Origin: Jacaranda mimosifolia
Taxonomy: Eukaryota > Streptophyta > Magnoliopsida > Lamiales > Bignoniaceae
Length of the DNA: 64,000 nucleotides
Assembly: GCA_018894105.1 (NCBI GenBank)
Contig: CM032132.1
Span: 30,555,379 to 30,619,378, forward strand
Reading direction: 5' to 3'
Part shown: in pieces, positions 24,028 through 37,086 of the stretch
Layout of the letters: every line of letters starts with the position of its first letter
Position numbering within the stretch: the first letter of the stretch is position 1
The notes under the pieces: generated by a model
Databases searched by the model: none
Told to the model about the DNA's origin: nothing
Seen by the model: only the letters and a program-made list of their open reading frames with translations
Program-made: the position numbers and the translations under genes

Positions 24028-24836
24028 TAGGCCTGTAAATGGATATTCAAAAACTCGTTTACCATTCGCATTCGTATCCGTTCATACAAAATTTATTCGC
24101 ACACGTTTAAAGCGAATATTATCCATATTCGATTATAAATAGATACGAATATGGTAAATGTGTATCCGATCTGTTTAATATCCGTTTCGAATATATATTT
24201 ACTAAATAATATATTATTTATATTTTTCAATGAAAATCTCATAATCTATATATGTATATATATATATAAATTATAATTGAAGAATTGATAAGAAAAAAGA
24301 AAATTAAAAAAAAAATTGTAATATAGAGAAAAAACTGAAGAATGAAATTAATCAACATAATTATTGTTGGTTGACTTTATAGTTAATATACTTAAATGTC
24401 ATTATTAATATTAATTAGTGCTAATAATCAATTATAAAGTCAATTATTAATTAGAAATTATGTTATTTGTTTGATTGCTTTCTTTTTAATGAAATTGTAT
24501 AGTTCATTCCATTAATTAAAAATATGTATTGTTATATGTTAATGGATTCATATATTTGGACATTCGTAAACAGATATCTAAATAATCATTATCAAATATG
24601 AATATTAAAAAAATAATTCGAATACGGGTAAGTTTAATTAAATATGAATGCATTTGAATAATTATAATCGAAGACGGATATATTTGAATTCGACCGATAT
24701 CTAACGGGTACGAATTCAGACATCACACTTAAATATCCATAAAAATCTGTATTTGTATTTGAATATTCGAAAAGTTAATTGGATACGAATATGAAAATAA
24801 TGCATTCGATCCGTTTAATATCTATTTATACTCCTA
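24028..24836. mobile_element. non-autonomous hAT element with perfect 8-bp TSD
   Basis: The termini TAGGCCTGTAAATGGATATT (24028) and, reverse complemented, TAGGAGTATAAATAGATATT (24836) match at 16 of 20 positions. The flanking 8-mer GATATGAT is present at 24020-24027 and 24837-24844, the duplication length typical of hAT. The interior (809 bp total) is rich in CGAATAT/GATACGAAT/ATCCG motifs in both orientations, like the subterminal repeats of hAT elements. No transposase frame is present. Confidence 0.88.
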
Positions 24837-24844
24837 GATATGAT

Positions 24845-25924
24845 AAAAAATGAACCGCCAAAATCATATTCCTAACTTAGACTAATATCATTGATTTTTA
24901 TAAATAGCACGATAGTCAAATTCGAAGCAAATATTATTGTAGCTAACTCTTACTACGACCAATCTGTATCTAATAATTATTCTTTTTTTTTAATATATTA
25001 AATTTCCTACAAATAGTGCATAGTCAATCTGTTGTGCTTGTAATTAACATAACTATGGATGGATAGTTAATAATTTTTGTTACTTGTTATTTTAAAAAAT
25101 TACATTTGCTATAAAAAATTGCAGCTGTGGCTATATCTGAAGTTAATTTTATAGCAATGTTTTTGCAATAGATATCTAATTTTTTTGCTAGTAAATTATT
25201 TGAACTTTTGCAGATAGAAAGAAAAATATCTTCTTCTTGAGATACCAATATATAGTTGGAGAAAAGAACAATAGGATTCTGACTGTGGTCAGATAAAACT
25301 AATACTCCCCTTATCACGTAAGTGCATCTCTTGGGGAATGAACAACTGTAATTGTGGTTAGCCCATGCATACCAGTGTTATGCAAGTGCCAGAAAAAGAG
25401 AGAGTTCTTGGTTTAGTAAATGTTCCACTTTTATTTCTTACGGAAGTTAAGATTCCTTCGCATACCAACGGAAGTGGAAAGATCCTCTTGGGAAGAGTAT
25501 GGGTTCTATTAGTCAAATACCAGCGCTTTTAGTTGGTTAGGGGGCTGAGAAGCCATTCCAAATTTCTATTGTTACTTCAGTGCATCTTGTTCATCATCTA
25601 GGAATTCTTAAGTGAAACGTTAGGTAGTACACTTAGGCTTATTTTGAAGGAGATGGTGAATTAAGGATATAAAGCGCAACAGAATTTCAAACTTTTCAGC
25701 ACATGAAATTAACTTGATTTACTATCAACCAATGATTTATTTTATGTCAAAAAGATGAATTTAAAAGAAGAAGCAATTATCTTAAAAGATCTTCCCAAAA
25801 AAAGAGTAGTAGTGCAACCTAATGACTCCTCAATGGTTCATCAACACTCTTCCAACAATAGCCGATTTTTGCCCAGTGTTTTTCCTCAGTTCCAGCAGCA
25901 AAATCAGCCCCAGAAACAGCCTCA
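24845..25924. other. intergenic sequence
   Basis: No gene or element ends recognised. A moderately GC-richer stretch at 25380-25640 has no long frame. It precedes the outer solo LTR. Confidence 0.45.
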
Positions 25925-27203
25925 AAATCTATAGCGCCCCTGACAGGGAGGTGCCTGCGTCCGACCGGAGGTGGCACTCAGATCTCCACCACAAAATTTT
26001 TGAATAAAATAAACCTTTCAGAACCCAGAGCATTTGATTTAAATAGCCAACTTTTATTGTCAATCAGCCTGTTATCAGAACACCAAAGACTACACTTGAC
26101 TTTTCCAACATTTCTCCAATCATATCCACAACAATAGTTATATAATAAAACAAAATTACATAAATATCAACCATCTGGGAATCATGTTCATCCGTGGGAC
26201 ATCATGAGCCACATATGGTACTGCAAGCTAGTCAGCGTTAATTACATCATAACCCTAGGCTATCACATTCTATATATTTATATGCCTTCACAAAATCATA
26301 TAGCTTGTATGACATCACTTGGCTCCCACTGTCACTTGCTACTATCTGGGGTAAAGAACAGGAAAAATAATACAGAAACTCATAAGTCCAAATGACTTAG
26401 TGAGTTGATGTGCTGATAAATGATTTAAATGTATTTTTTTTGTTGATCACAGGATAAAATAGAGACAATTATTTCTCCGTCAAAAATAATTTCTTTCAAA
26501 TTCTAAATGATCCACCTTAACACATCCCATACCAGCGCTGAGACTTCACAAAGTTCATATTCTTCTTGAAAAAGTTTTTAAACTTCGAGAAAGACAAAAT
26601 GATAGAGATGTTTTTTAGGCAATCAATCAACTTTCATAAAATATCCATATTCCAAAACATAAATATTAAAACATATCAATCAATTTTGCAAAAGACTATT
26701 ATGGGTCTCTGACCTTATCGCTTCACTTTTGAAAATATTGAAATTCTTATCCTTCAATATTCCAAGTGATCGGTGCAGACATAATTGTCATATATGGCAT
26801 GGTCAACCGCATGCCGATCCCCCACTCACAGATAGCTAACCTCCAACTGCTGTGAACCAGGATCAATAGTGGGTACTAGTTCGGGAGACTAGACACCGTC
26901 GGTCCATTCCGCCCGATTGTCTTTCCGAACCTAGTCTCAGGCCCAACTTCCGTGGTATCCCTCCGGGTCTAAACTTTCCAAGGGCATCTCCAAGAGTCTT
27001 AAGAATGTAGTCTAATAGAACATTACAATCATGACACATTCGCCATACATAAAATCAACAATGTAACTAGAATTGGGAATTTTGTAATTGAATCTCAATA
27101 CTCTATCAAATTATTGCAATGTGATCATTCCATATACCAATTCCATTTCATAGGTTTAATAACCAAGAAATTAGATTTTGAAAAGAACTTTCTTGAATAG
27201 AAT

Positions 27204-30014
27204 TGTCACGCCCCCAAAATCAAACCATATAGTCTAGTCTTGAGGTATGAAAATTGATCCTGAATAAATTGTATCACCTATCTAAAATCACAATCTTAAA
27301 TAAAGCAAACTCCAAAATTCATAATAATTCAAATAATTCTTGCAATATAGAAACTCAAAATGCCCAATACTCTTTCATTAACTGGAAAATCATTAAAGGA
27401 GAAAAACTAATTTGCCAAAACAGCAATAAAACTAAAGCTACTGCAAAGTCCTCATCTCAAAAGAAAACCTTCAATTCAGGTTCTCGTCATATGCAATATC
27501 CACCTCCTCACTATGGCTAGGATTTAGGTTTGCCAGAAGGGAGTTAAAGAAAGAAAAAGAGTGTGAGTAAAAGACTCAGTGAATGCTAAGTGTGTGCAAT
27601 GTGAGTTTGTGAATTTAACATGTATCAGTGAAAAACAATAAACGGTCAAGCAGTAACAAGTCAAAAATTTAATAAACAGTTTCCTAAACTAACAACTTAA
27701 ATGCGATGATCAAACAGTATTTGCTGTAGCCAGTCAACCTTATGACTCCCACCGTAACAGTCTCTTATCGCTCCGGGCAATGTGCAACCTTATCAAAATA
27801 GTGCCCGAGCATCCTCGAAAATTCCTACGACCCACCTCAGCCATAAACGGCTTCTGTTGTGCACTGGGGGGATTAGGCCATGGTGGTTTGGGGTTCAACC
27901 GGCTAGCCCGCTGCTACCTATTGAAGTCCCTCACACACCCAAATCAAATTGAATCCAACTAATAGTGACAGTAGCAGTAAAGTAACAGTAATAAGTTGAT
28001 TATCGAATTTAATTGCTAGTCTAGAAGCATAAAAAAAAAGTCATAAAAGCACAGGTTTTCTTTTATCCAGAAATAAAATAAGAAAAATATTTCTTTTTGT
28101 GTACATATATAGTGCAGTGTCTATTGAAAGGAAATTTCATAGCATGCGTTACTATACATATATCCTTCTGGTTTTGAAAAGTAATACCGTGTAATGATTA
28201 TAAATTTAGACACTCACAGTACTTATCAATTGAACCAAGAGTCGTCCCTATCGTGTCAAGTCCTTGTACACCTCATTCTCTATGATGACAATCCTCTTTC
28301 CATGTTGAGATGTTAATATATGATGCAAAAGAGTGGTCTGGCTCAGTACATGATCACATATAAAATTAGAACATAAACATACAAAAAACACACAAACATG
28401 CATGTGTAAAGGACAACTTCTAATACATTATGCTTACTGCATTATTTGGAGAATTAAGGTTATGTTTGGTTATTTTTTTATTTGATTTTATTATATATTT
28501 TGGGAGAATGAATTATTGGAGAATATGAAAATTATTTTTTGGTATGTTTGTTTATGTTTTGGAGGAGACACTTTTTACTGTAGTAGTCAAATCAATATTT
28601 TTTTGTTGAGTTTTTGGGGTGAAAATGGAATTGAGTGATTATTTTAATGTTAGAATAATAATAAAAAATATATAATATATATATATATATAATATGTAAG
28701 TATATATTGGAGAATGTGCATTTTGAAGGAAAAATGGGGATATGTTTGATTATGTTTTCCCAAAACAATATTGTTCCAAGGAAATATAACCAAACAAAGC
28801 CTAAGTATAACATCACTAGCCATCTATTCTGTCAAATGCAACTAAGAACATTCAAGTCATTGACTCAAGGAATTGTTTGATCGCACAGAAGAAAATGAAC
28901 GGCGGAAAAACAGAAGAACTTTCTAAAGTCAATCGGAGAGAAATAAAGAAGGTAAGCAAGATCACTCTAGTTCCTAATCCTATTGACTGAAAATGTAGAT
29001 TAAAGCTTTACCCCCAACTAATCTCCCATCATTACACAAATATGAACATAAAGAGCTTATTATTCTTCTCCCTGCAACATAAAAGAGTTTTCAAAAGAAA
29101 ATTTCTTACTCTCAAATAAGCTAAGGCACATATAATCCACTATCATTTTGCTCCAAACCACCATTTAACGAAACACACTAAACCCAATTGCCTCAAAATA
29201 ACAAATACTCAAACTTAGTCCACAAACAAAAATCTATCACCAAAAAGCCCGCATAATCATTTACACCTTTTTGGAGCCCATAAATACAGTGATGACGGTG
29301 GCTAGAACATAAGTATCGAGATTTAAAGCAGTGGCAACAGATGAGTTCAAGTCTTGGGCGATGGATTTCGATGCCTCAGTGGAAAAGTTTCTGGAATAAA
29401 AATTCCTTTAGCAATGGGAATTCGATTCCTGGGAAAAAAAAGAGTGGAGAGTTCTCAGGAGGCGGTGGTTCAAACCGCAATAGCGCGGAGAGTCAAAAGG
29501 AATTGGGGATGTCGTTTTGGAGAGCAAGAATCTGACTGCAGTGGCCATTACAATTAACTAATCAACTATTACGACTGAAAATATGGTGATTGTAAATTCA
29601 AAATTGGCAGCTGCAAATATAATCATCAAAGGAATATATAAGGAATAATTAATCGAAATACCTTGGAGAAATTTCTACAGTAGGTCACCGATTTTCTTCT
29701 CGTCAGCCTCCCTTATCCTGTATAGGATAAGTGGTCTGCTTCAACTGGAACTCTAATTATTAATCACCTAGGAATAGGATAACCCTATAATAAATCTGAT
29801 ATCTTTTTTATTAATTCTTAAAACTCAATAATTCACATTCTAGCATTAATATAATATTAATATTTTTCCTTGAGATAATTTAATTTTAATTTATAATTCC
29901 CAACAAAATTATTTTGTGTCTTACTATGACTTTAATTTTAATTGAAATAATAAATAAAATAAAATAATGCATAGTAATTGATTAAATATGAAATAAAATT
30001 TTGGAGGCATTACA
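27204..30014 (-). mobile_element. gypsy-type solo LTR nested in the 25930-31327 LTR
   Basis: On the plus strand it begins TGTCACGCCCCCAAAATC and ends GGAGGCATTACA, the inverted form of TGTAATGCC...GGCGTGACA. Flanks AGAAT (27199-27203) and AGAAC (30015-30019) match 4 of 5. It contains the family motif GTGAGTAAAAGACTCAGTGA near 27563 and carries a MITE at 28458-28801. Net length without the MITE is about 2.46 kb. No gag-pol trace. Confidence 0.78.
28458..28801. mobile_element. Harbinger-like MITE with TAA target duplication
   Basis: Ends GGTTATGTTTGGTTA (28458) and, inverted, GGCTTTGTTTGGTTA (28801) match at 13 of 15. TAA flanks it at 28455-28457 and 28802-28804, the 3-bp TSD of PIF/Harbinger elements. 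It is 344 bp long with no coding capacity and an internal (TA)n tract near 28675-28690. hAT-type Tourist-like alternatives would need a longer TSD, which is not seen. Confidence 0.78.
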
Positions 30015-31767
30015 AGAACCATGCAAGCTTTGGCTTTTAGATATATATGAAATATTTATCATAATTAAAATACCATGAAAACATGCATCAAGGATCCTCC
30101 AACATAGTCATAGATATAGCATATAGGTTCTTTCCCGAGCAAGAAAGTCTTGTATTAGCAAGTATAAAACTCACCTAACACCTTTGGAGGGATTTCCCTT
30201 AGTTGATCAAATGGCTCGTGTCCTTATTTACTAATCAACCCAAGAGTTTATTGTAAGACGACTTGAATCAATGTTATATTAATTCTTTAAATCATAAAAG
30301 TTTCAATATCTAATGTCCTTGTTATGCTTTGGTGTTTAATGTGTTATGAACTTGTCGTGTTTTTCTAATCTCGTTTCTACGCCAAGCTATGTAAGATAAC
30401 TTAGTATGGAATTCTTAATTCAATGAATCGCTAACCAGATTAGCACAATTATCTTTAGCTCATCTTAGTAACAAGGCCCCCCAACTACTAACTTTAATAT
30501 GCTATCAAACCACGCCCCACTAAACCTCTAGTTTAGTTTGGCTTCATATCATAATTTATGTCAATATCGGATAAATTGGTTAAGGACCTCTTCATTAGGG
30601 CTAATTGTTAACTTTATTTTATTCAATAACCTTTCCTTTCGGTGGTCAAATCATAAAATTGAAGCTATTGAAGTTTCCCTGTGCTGAAGCCGTCACAGTC
30701 CACTAGTTGTTTCCCAATTTTCATCATTCGCTGCCGTGAACTATGACTCCAAAATTCGCCGCCATTGAGCTCAAGTTCCCGACGTTCCGCCAGTCCATTC
30801 AGGTACCAATGTGTTCATCTTGAGGAAAGGAGAATGATGGTTGGTTTAATTTCGTGTTTTGTACTATAGTGACGGTGAAGAATGGGGGAGGGGGAACTGG
30901 GCATGGATGTGGAATTAGGTAAAATGAAGGGGGGTTGTTTTATATTTTTTATTTTTCCAAAATCTCACTTTAGCCCTAGAACTTTTCCTCAGCTTTCAGT
31001 TTGGTCCCTCAAATCTCTAAGTGCCTGACATTAGCCCCAATATTTCATTTCACTCCTTCAACTTCTTTTATTCATATATTGGCACTATCTAGATTTTTAA
31101 TTCTTGCAATTGACTCCACTTTTGTTAATTTTTCAATGCTCCAAAATTTTCATATCATACTAGGACCCTAATTAATTAAAGTATGATTTACCTAAAGCCC
31201 GTTTCACTTTTATTGTTCTTCCATTTGATCCAAATGTTAGAACTTAATTAATTAGATTCCATATTCTTCTTTTCTTTTCACTCTTCTTTCTTTTTTTCCA
31301 GTAATTTTTGAGAGTCGGGGCATTACAAAATTGTCCAAAAATAGCAACAAAAACTAGTGCAAAAATCACTCTAGGTGCTCCATAGAATCAAGAATTCTTC
31401 TTCTATTTGGACTCTTTCTTGTTCAGCACAAAGCACCCCAATTGTGATGCCTCCAATGAAGTCCACACACCTTTAGATCACTCTTAGTCTTCCTATCTTT
31501 GACTATAATAGATGAAAGAAAAAAGGGAGGAATGGAGAAGAAGAGGGAGATGGAAAGATGAGAGGTTAGATAGAATTTAGAAGGTAGTTTTTGGTCACAA
31601 CAAAAATAGAGAAGGGAGAGATTTTTTTATGCCTAGTGGTCAGCCAATTTAGGTTTTCTTAGACCCTTTATATTGAGTGATGGGTGCATCAAAGAGTCTT
31701 TAGAAGCACTCATCACACTATTGGTCCAAGTGATGTCACCTAAGTGTCAAGTAGGACTTTAATCCTA

Positions 31768-34700
31768 TGTGACACCCCATTCAGGGTAACCTAAAGTTGA
31801 GATATCATAACGTTTCAAACATAATTCGGAACCCAAAATACAAACACTTGGCCCATAAAATCTCTTTTCAAATTAATAGTTTTCAGATGCAGCGATAATT
31901 CAACTTAACTAATTCTACAAAACATTAACATACATGCTAGCTCAATACTTTTATGTTCAACAAAATATATACACAACCTCAAAATGTCAACGTCAAACCT
32001 GACATATTACAAAGCCTCTAAGTTCATATATAACATTCTAATAACCCATATATACATATGAACACCTATTCTGTTACAAAAGAGTATTTCTTCTTCCCAA
32101 GTCAGAACTTACATCTTTTCCTTAACCCTGTCTGAAAGTAAAGAAAAAACAGGGTAAGTCCAATGAACTTAGTGAGGGATATATATATCAAGTGGTAACA
32201 AAAACCTGTCAAGGGAAGAGCATCTCAACAGATTTAAAATCATCAAGCAATACATGTACAGTTACAATTCAATCAAGAGTGAGAACAACAAACAGGAAAC
32301 TCTCCTGCCTTATTACTCCAAGAACAGATTACAATCAAGCAAGAAACAAGTACGAGCAAGCAAACCCTTATAGTATATGCATTCTAATAAAATGAGTTAA
32401 TATATGCATATCAGATCACCTTATACCAATCAAACAAGTACTTCCATAGCGTGACAGCTTGGCATACAATTGGTGTGCCCATACGGATTATATGGCGCAT
32501 TGCAGATACCTAAGCGGACTGCTTAGCGTATTGCGGATACCTATGCGGACCGCATAACGTATCCTAGACACCCAAGCAGACTGCAAGGCGTGTCCTAAGT
32601 ATCCCAGCATTCCGTATAGGATTGGCACTCGGCCCAAGTACTATCTCCAAGCAAATACAACAAGTACCAATCAAGTACAACAAGCACCAATCAAGCAATT
32701 GAAGTTGCCGTCGAGGTAGTATGTGAACGACTAGCAAGTACAGTTAAGCCAACTAGCCAGATAACATGATACAAACGAGCGAGTATGCCGGCAAGGCATC
32801 TGATAACAATTCAAGATGAAAACAAGTACCGAACAATAACAAGAACTGATTAAGACAAGTACCAAATACGACAAAAAGGAGTTCGGGGCGCTAGAACAGA
32901 CAAGAACTAACTCAACAGAGTGACAACAAGTAATAACCCTCACAGGGGTATACAATCAAATAACAGATAACCAACAAGTACCAATCAAATTCAAATTCCA
33001 ATAAACGAGCAAGTATGAATCAAGCAATTTGCGAGCAGGTACAATCAAGCAAGTTAACCCTCACAGGGGTTATGCCACAAGAACAAATATATATAGTGAG
33101 GCCAAAATGGCAGACCCTCACCTCCATAAATCTCAGATACAGCAATCCAAATCAGCAACTTACTGGTCCACATGACCCACTTCCTCGTCACCTAACTAAA
33201 AAATATAATTATAGTCAAAATCCATATTTGACTCCCAGTACATCACTATCATGCTGATCATTAATCCAAATTCATTAATTAACCTATTAACATGGTAATT
33301 TAAAGCTTCAATAGCACTATCGTTCGAATAATAGCTAATATGGTTAGTAGTGCCAAAGTAACACTCAGTTTTTATATCAATTCACTTAGCAGTATATAGG
33401 CTAGTCCTTAATTACATAATCTTTTCATAATATCAACCTAAAGTCACAATAATTGCTTGATTCTTTATAATTAATCCCAACAAATGCCACTTAGGTCTTA
33501 AATCTCTAAATTAGGGTTTTCCCACTTAAATAATTACAATAAATTCCAAGATTATCAAAAATAATATAATCCTAGTTCACTAAGCTTAATATGGCACATA
33601 CATGATCCGAAACCTCAGTTCCATATTACCTTGAATAACCTAATTGCCATCACTTGGGTTCCAAGTTCATAAAATCAAAGTTTAATTATTTAATTAACTC
33701 ATTTATTCCAAACTTATCACATAACAACACCAATTCGGGCTCGCTAAGCTATACCATAATCCATGTATAGGAAATATACATATTAATCGCATTTTAATCT
33801 TTCATTCTTGCATAATACAAGGTAAGGTATATATATATATACACAAACCCTTTCTCAACTCTTTACCCATGATTGGCTTAACCAAACCTCAAACTCAGGA
33901 ACCGAGGACACCACTACAACCCCCGCGATGAGACAAGGAGACTGCCCTAGAACTGCCGCTGCCGACCGCCGTTGTGCACCATTGCCGAAAAAGCTCAACA
34001 ATACCACCAAATTGTTGCTCTCAGCCTCCAGAATCCAAAACCACAAAAAATTTCAAGTTTTGCAGCTAAAATTGCCGCCAAAGCTGGCTTGAAAGCCACA
34101 ACCACCAAACCGGCCACCGTCTCTGATCACTTCTCTTCTGCCGTTGCTGTCGTGCCAATGATTCATGCAAGGGTATATTTCATTCCTCGCATTGAGAACT
34201 TTCCATCCCAGAACCCAGAACTGAGCTCAGGCTACTGTTCGCCATTGCCCGTCGAAGTCGTGACTTGGACTAGAATTTCAGCCTTCATTCTTGGTGGCTT
34301 GCCGCCCGTTCTGCCGTGTATGTGGTGTGCAAGTGTAGCCGGGAGTGAGCGGAGGGTTTTAGATGGTTTGGGTTGAACAAAAACTCATTGTTGAGAAGAT
34401 CGCAGGAGGGAGAATGGTTGTGGGAGGAGAAGAAAATGGGAAGAAATGGGTTTGGTTGGCTGAAATGATTTTTATAAAATTAACTTTTGCTTAATCACAA
34501 ATTGGCCCCAAAAATTTCCAATATCCTTCAATGGAGTCCACCAAATTTGGTCTTCTTTCAATTAGGCACCTAGAAAATCTTAGTGCATAAGATTAGACCC
34601 TTTGACCTAAAATAAATGCCATGCAACCCCCAAGATTCTAAAATATGCTCCAATTAAGTCTTGCCCAATTGCATTTTAACCCCAAAACTTTCAAATATTT

Positions 34701-34807
34701 TGAAATTAAGTCCTTTTTAATTATTTCGAGCCCTAAAATCCAACCAATCAATCTTTTGAATTTTAAATCCGTATTTTACCAAAATACCGAATTTCAGGGA
34801 TGTTACA
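31768..34807 (-). mobile_element. gypsy-type solo LTR nested in the copia LTR, perfect 5-bp TSD
   Basis: Plus-strand ends TGTGACACCCC (31768) and GGGATGTTACA (34807), that is TGTAACATCCC...GGGGTGTCACA on the minus strand. TCCTA flanks both sides (31763-31767 and 34808-34812). 3040 bp. It carries the family blocks GTAAGTCCAATGAACTTAGT (about 32154) and GGCAGACCCTCACCTCC (about 33109). Frames such as 33972-34376 inside it are LTR sequence, not host genes. Chromovirus (Tekay/Del-like) assignment is inferred from LTR termini and length only. Confidence 0.88.
32450..32620 (+). repeat. minisatellite inside the 31768 LTR
   Basis: A degenerate array of units of about 36 bases with the pattern GCGGACTGCTTAGCGTATT, GCGGACCGCATAACGTATC and GCAGACTGCAAGGCGTGTC. 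It lies just after the sequence GCGTGACAGCTTGGCA, the same relative place where the 40106 LTR carries a different array. Confidence 0.7.
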
Positions 34808-36702
34808 TCCTACTAATCGAAATCTCTATTTAATTACCAATTTTAGATGGACTCTTGCATTAAATATTTCACTAAAAAATAAGACTCTCTAATATCAATT
34901 AAATAAACTCTTTAATTTTCTTGACCTAACTTAACTCCTTGCGTTGACAGGACTAATTAAACTTGTTGCATGGTCCAATTAAATTAACACTTTTATTTAA
35001 TTGGTCAAATTTAATTTTTTAAATTAATTGATTAATTTAACACCTTAAATTAATTAAGCTATTGTGGTAATTTTGAATTAGTCAATTGGTCTTTTTCAGT
35101 CTTTACCAATTTAATTATTTAACTCTTTAGATAATTTGTCTAATCCTACTAGAGTGCCTAAAGGCTTTTTGTGTCTGACCCATTAGGTTCAACAATCAAT
35201 TAGACATGCGCTCACAACTATTTGCGATTTATTGAATATAAAATATTCCAATTAGCCTAAATTCCTTTAAACTAATTACTCTTTAATTAATTTCTATTAA
35301 TTGAAGAGTATCCAATTATAGCCAATGTCTAGCACAAGCCTACGGAGCCTAAACAATTGGATGAATTAATTAGTATGAACCTTTCTTCTTACGATTACCA
35401 TGTAAATATGGTCCTTCCATTTTCTATCTTTCGAAAGAAGCTAGCAAGATATCTATTTGCTAGTTTCTTAATAGCCTCTATAACTATGTATATATTCTTG
35501 ATGTGCAATTCCAATTTATGACCTCAATTTTGGAAAACTCCTTTTCCAAATTCTCATTTCACCTTGCATAAGGATTTATCGGTCATCATAGAATACATAG
35601 GAGATCAACTCATTCTTCACAACGAGTAAACGAATCCCTTCTTGCGAACTCAACAACCTCCACACATAGGTAGTTTGTGCCCAACCTAAGCCATGGGCGA
35701 CCCACTAAGTGGTCAGGACAAAATTAAGGCACAAGGACCTAAGTACAATGTTACAGTGGAACTTGAGTCAAAGGACTAATTTTATGCACTATCATAAGTT
35801 AGAGAATTTTTCATTATCGGCAAACCACTTTGGCTAACATATGGATTTTCTAAGTGAGTCTTCAATGAACTTGTTCTCTAACAAACACCCACGGACGTGC
35901 ATCCATATTTCGTACATGGATTGTCCATGAAACATACCAATATCCAACTCGTTGAATTATGTATTGTTGATGCAAGTCTATCCGAATCTTAGATGTCCTA
36001 TCTCTAAGATTATCTAAAACAACAAGTTCCACTTTTACATAAACAATGTATTACTTCATTTATACGCAAACAAAATATTTTGAATTGTTGTTTAAAATTA
36101 TTGCAAATTGGGTAAGGTCTTGGACCCTTAACCTAATAGACATCCATATTTGAGTGGATCTTATCTACATATTGGATTAGAAGTCTTCCTTTTGAAGAAA
36201 TGTGGATAGATAATACTTATCCATATCTAGGAGGATAACCCTCCCTTGTGTGGGATAGATATTATCTATATCTTTTTTGATACTTCTAGTTCCCCTTTCT
36301 AAGAGTTTTAAAAGCAACTTGAATATTCACTCTCTCTATACATTCTCTCCATAATCGAAGTTCTTCTTTCTCAATCTTTCTTGGAGTATCACCAAATTGT
36401 CTTCGAGGGTTTAAGGTGTGTAAGTTTGTGAAAATTCTAGTAGCAATCCCACGAGGCAAGTAGAGATTGAGAAAGTCACTTGAGATTAAAGAATGTGGAG
36501 TCTATAATTGGGAGATGATTGAATCAAGAAATTTGGAGTTTGTGTGCAGGTAGAGGCTTGTAGGCAAGTTTCGATCAAAGATGGTATTCGTGAAACTTTC
36601 GCTGATTAATAGGTAATAATTAAATCATCCATTTTATTCTATATGGATTAAATAATTGTTTATGTGCAATAATTTCCAACAAAAATAATAGCATTGGATT
36701 GG

Positions 36703-36900
36703 AAATATGAAGAAATGGCCAATTCACCCCATCCTGGGATCCAGGATTGTCAAATATTTTCAATAAGTTTAGCAAAATACCCTTTAAATTGAAGTACATT
36801 TAAATATGAAGAAATTGCCAATTCACCCCATCCTGGGATCCAGGATTGTCAAATATTTTCAATAAGTTTTGCAAAATACCCTTTAAATTGAAGTACATTT
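36703..36900 (+). repeat. 99-bp tandem duplication
   Basis: Two copies (36703-36801 and 36802-36900) starting AAATATGAAGAAAT differ by only a couple of bases (for example GGCC against TGCC, and TTTAGC against TTTTGC). Near-identity implies a recent duplication in otherwise old repeats. Each copy contains the self-complementary CCTGGGATCCAGG. Confidence 0.95.
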
Positions 36901-36919
36901 AAATATTTTTACTATATAT

Positions 36920-37083
36920 AGAAAAGAAAAAGAAGCTCCAAAGAGAAGAAGAAGAAAATGCAAATACTAGCAAAAGAAGCTGTAATGGGAAAATGAAAAA
37001 ATTATAATGAAAGAAAGTAGTTATAAAAAGAAGATGAACTTATAAAGAGAAGAACATAAGATAAAGAAGAAGAAGAGAGTTAC
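36920..37083 (+). repeat. purine-rich degenerate array, left part
   Basis: Degenerate units of the type AGTTATAAAAAGAAGA / CTTATAAAGAGAAGAA with GAAGAA runs. It resumes after the CACTA-like insertion at 38374, indicating that the element split one array. Confidence 0.65.
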
Positions 37084-37086
37084 AAA

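Larger units (their letters stand above)
25930..31327 (-). mobile_element. gypsy-type (chromovirus-like) solo LTR, outer copy of a nest
   Basis: Read on the minus strand it starts TGTAATGCCCCGACTCTC at 31327 and ends GGGGCGCTATA at 25930. The same end sequence adjoins the tRNA primer site of the related element at 61611, which fixes the orientation. Candidate TSD AAATC (25925-25929) against AAATA (31328-31331 plus one base beyond the adjoining copia LTR), 4 of 5. Removing the nested insertion leaves about 2.58 kb. It shares a family motif (AAGTCCAAATGACTTAGTGAG, about 26383) with the other gypsy-type LTRs here. No internal domain or second LTR was found, hence solo LTR. Confidence 0.7.
31332..36681 (-). 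mobile_element. Ty1/copia solo LTR, interrupted by a gypsy-type solo LTR
   Basis: On the minus strand it starts TGTTGGAAATTATTGCAC at 36681 and ends TTTTTGGACA at 31332. The 5-mer AAAAT flanks it at 31327-31331 and 36682-36686, a perfect TSD. Removing the nested 3040-bp LTR and its duplicated 5 bases leaves about 2.3 kb, like the 2.23-kb LTRs of the copia element at 44141. The stretch at about 35860-36030 is recognisably related to the reverse complement of 44350-44530. A TATA-like AATATAAAGGG lies near 31670 on the minus strand. No internal coding region is present, so this is a recombined solo LTR. Confidence 0.85.

Noticed and set aside
25822..26007. 61-residue plus-strand frame
   Set aside because: Spans the flank and the end of a gypsy-type LTR, so it cannot be a conserved gene.
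33972..34376. 134-residue plus-strand frame with Pro/Ser-rich sequence
   Set aside because: Inside a gypsy-type solo LTR; a similar GC-richer segment recurs in the 40106 LTR, so it is repeat sequence.
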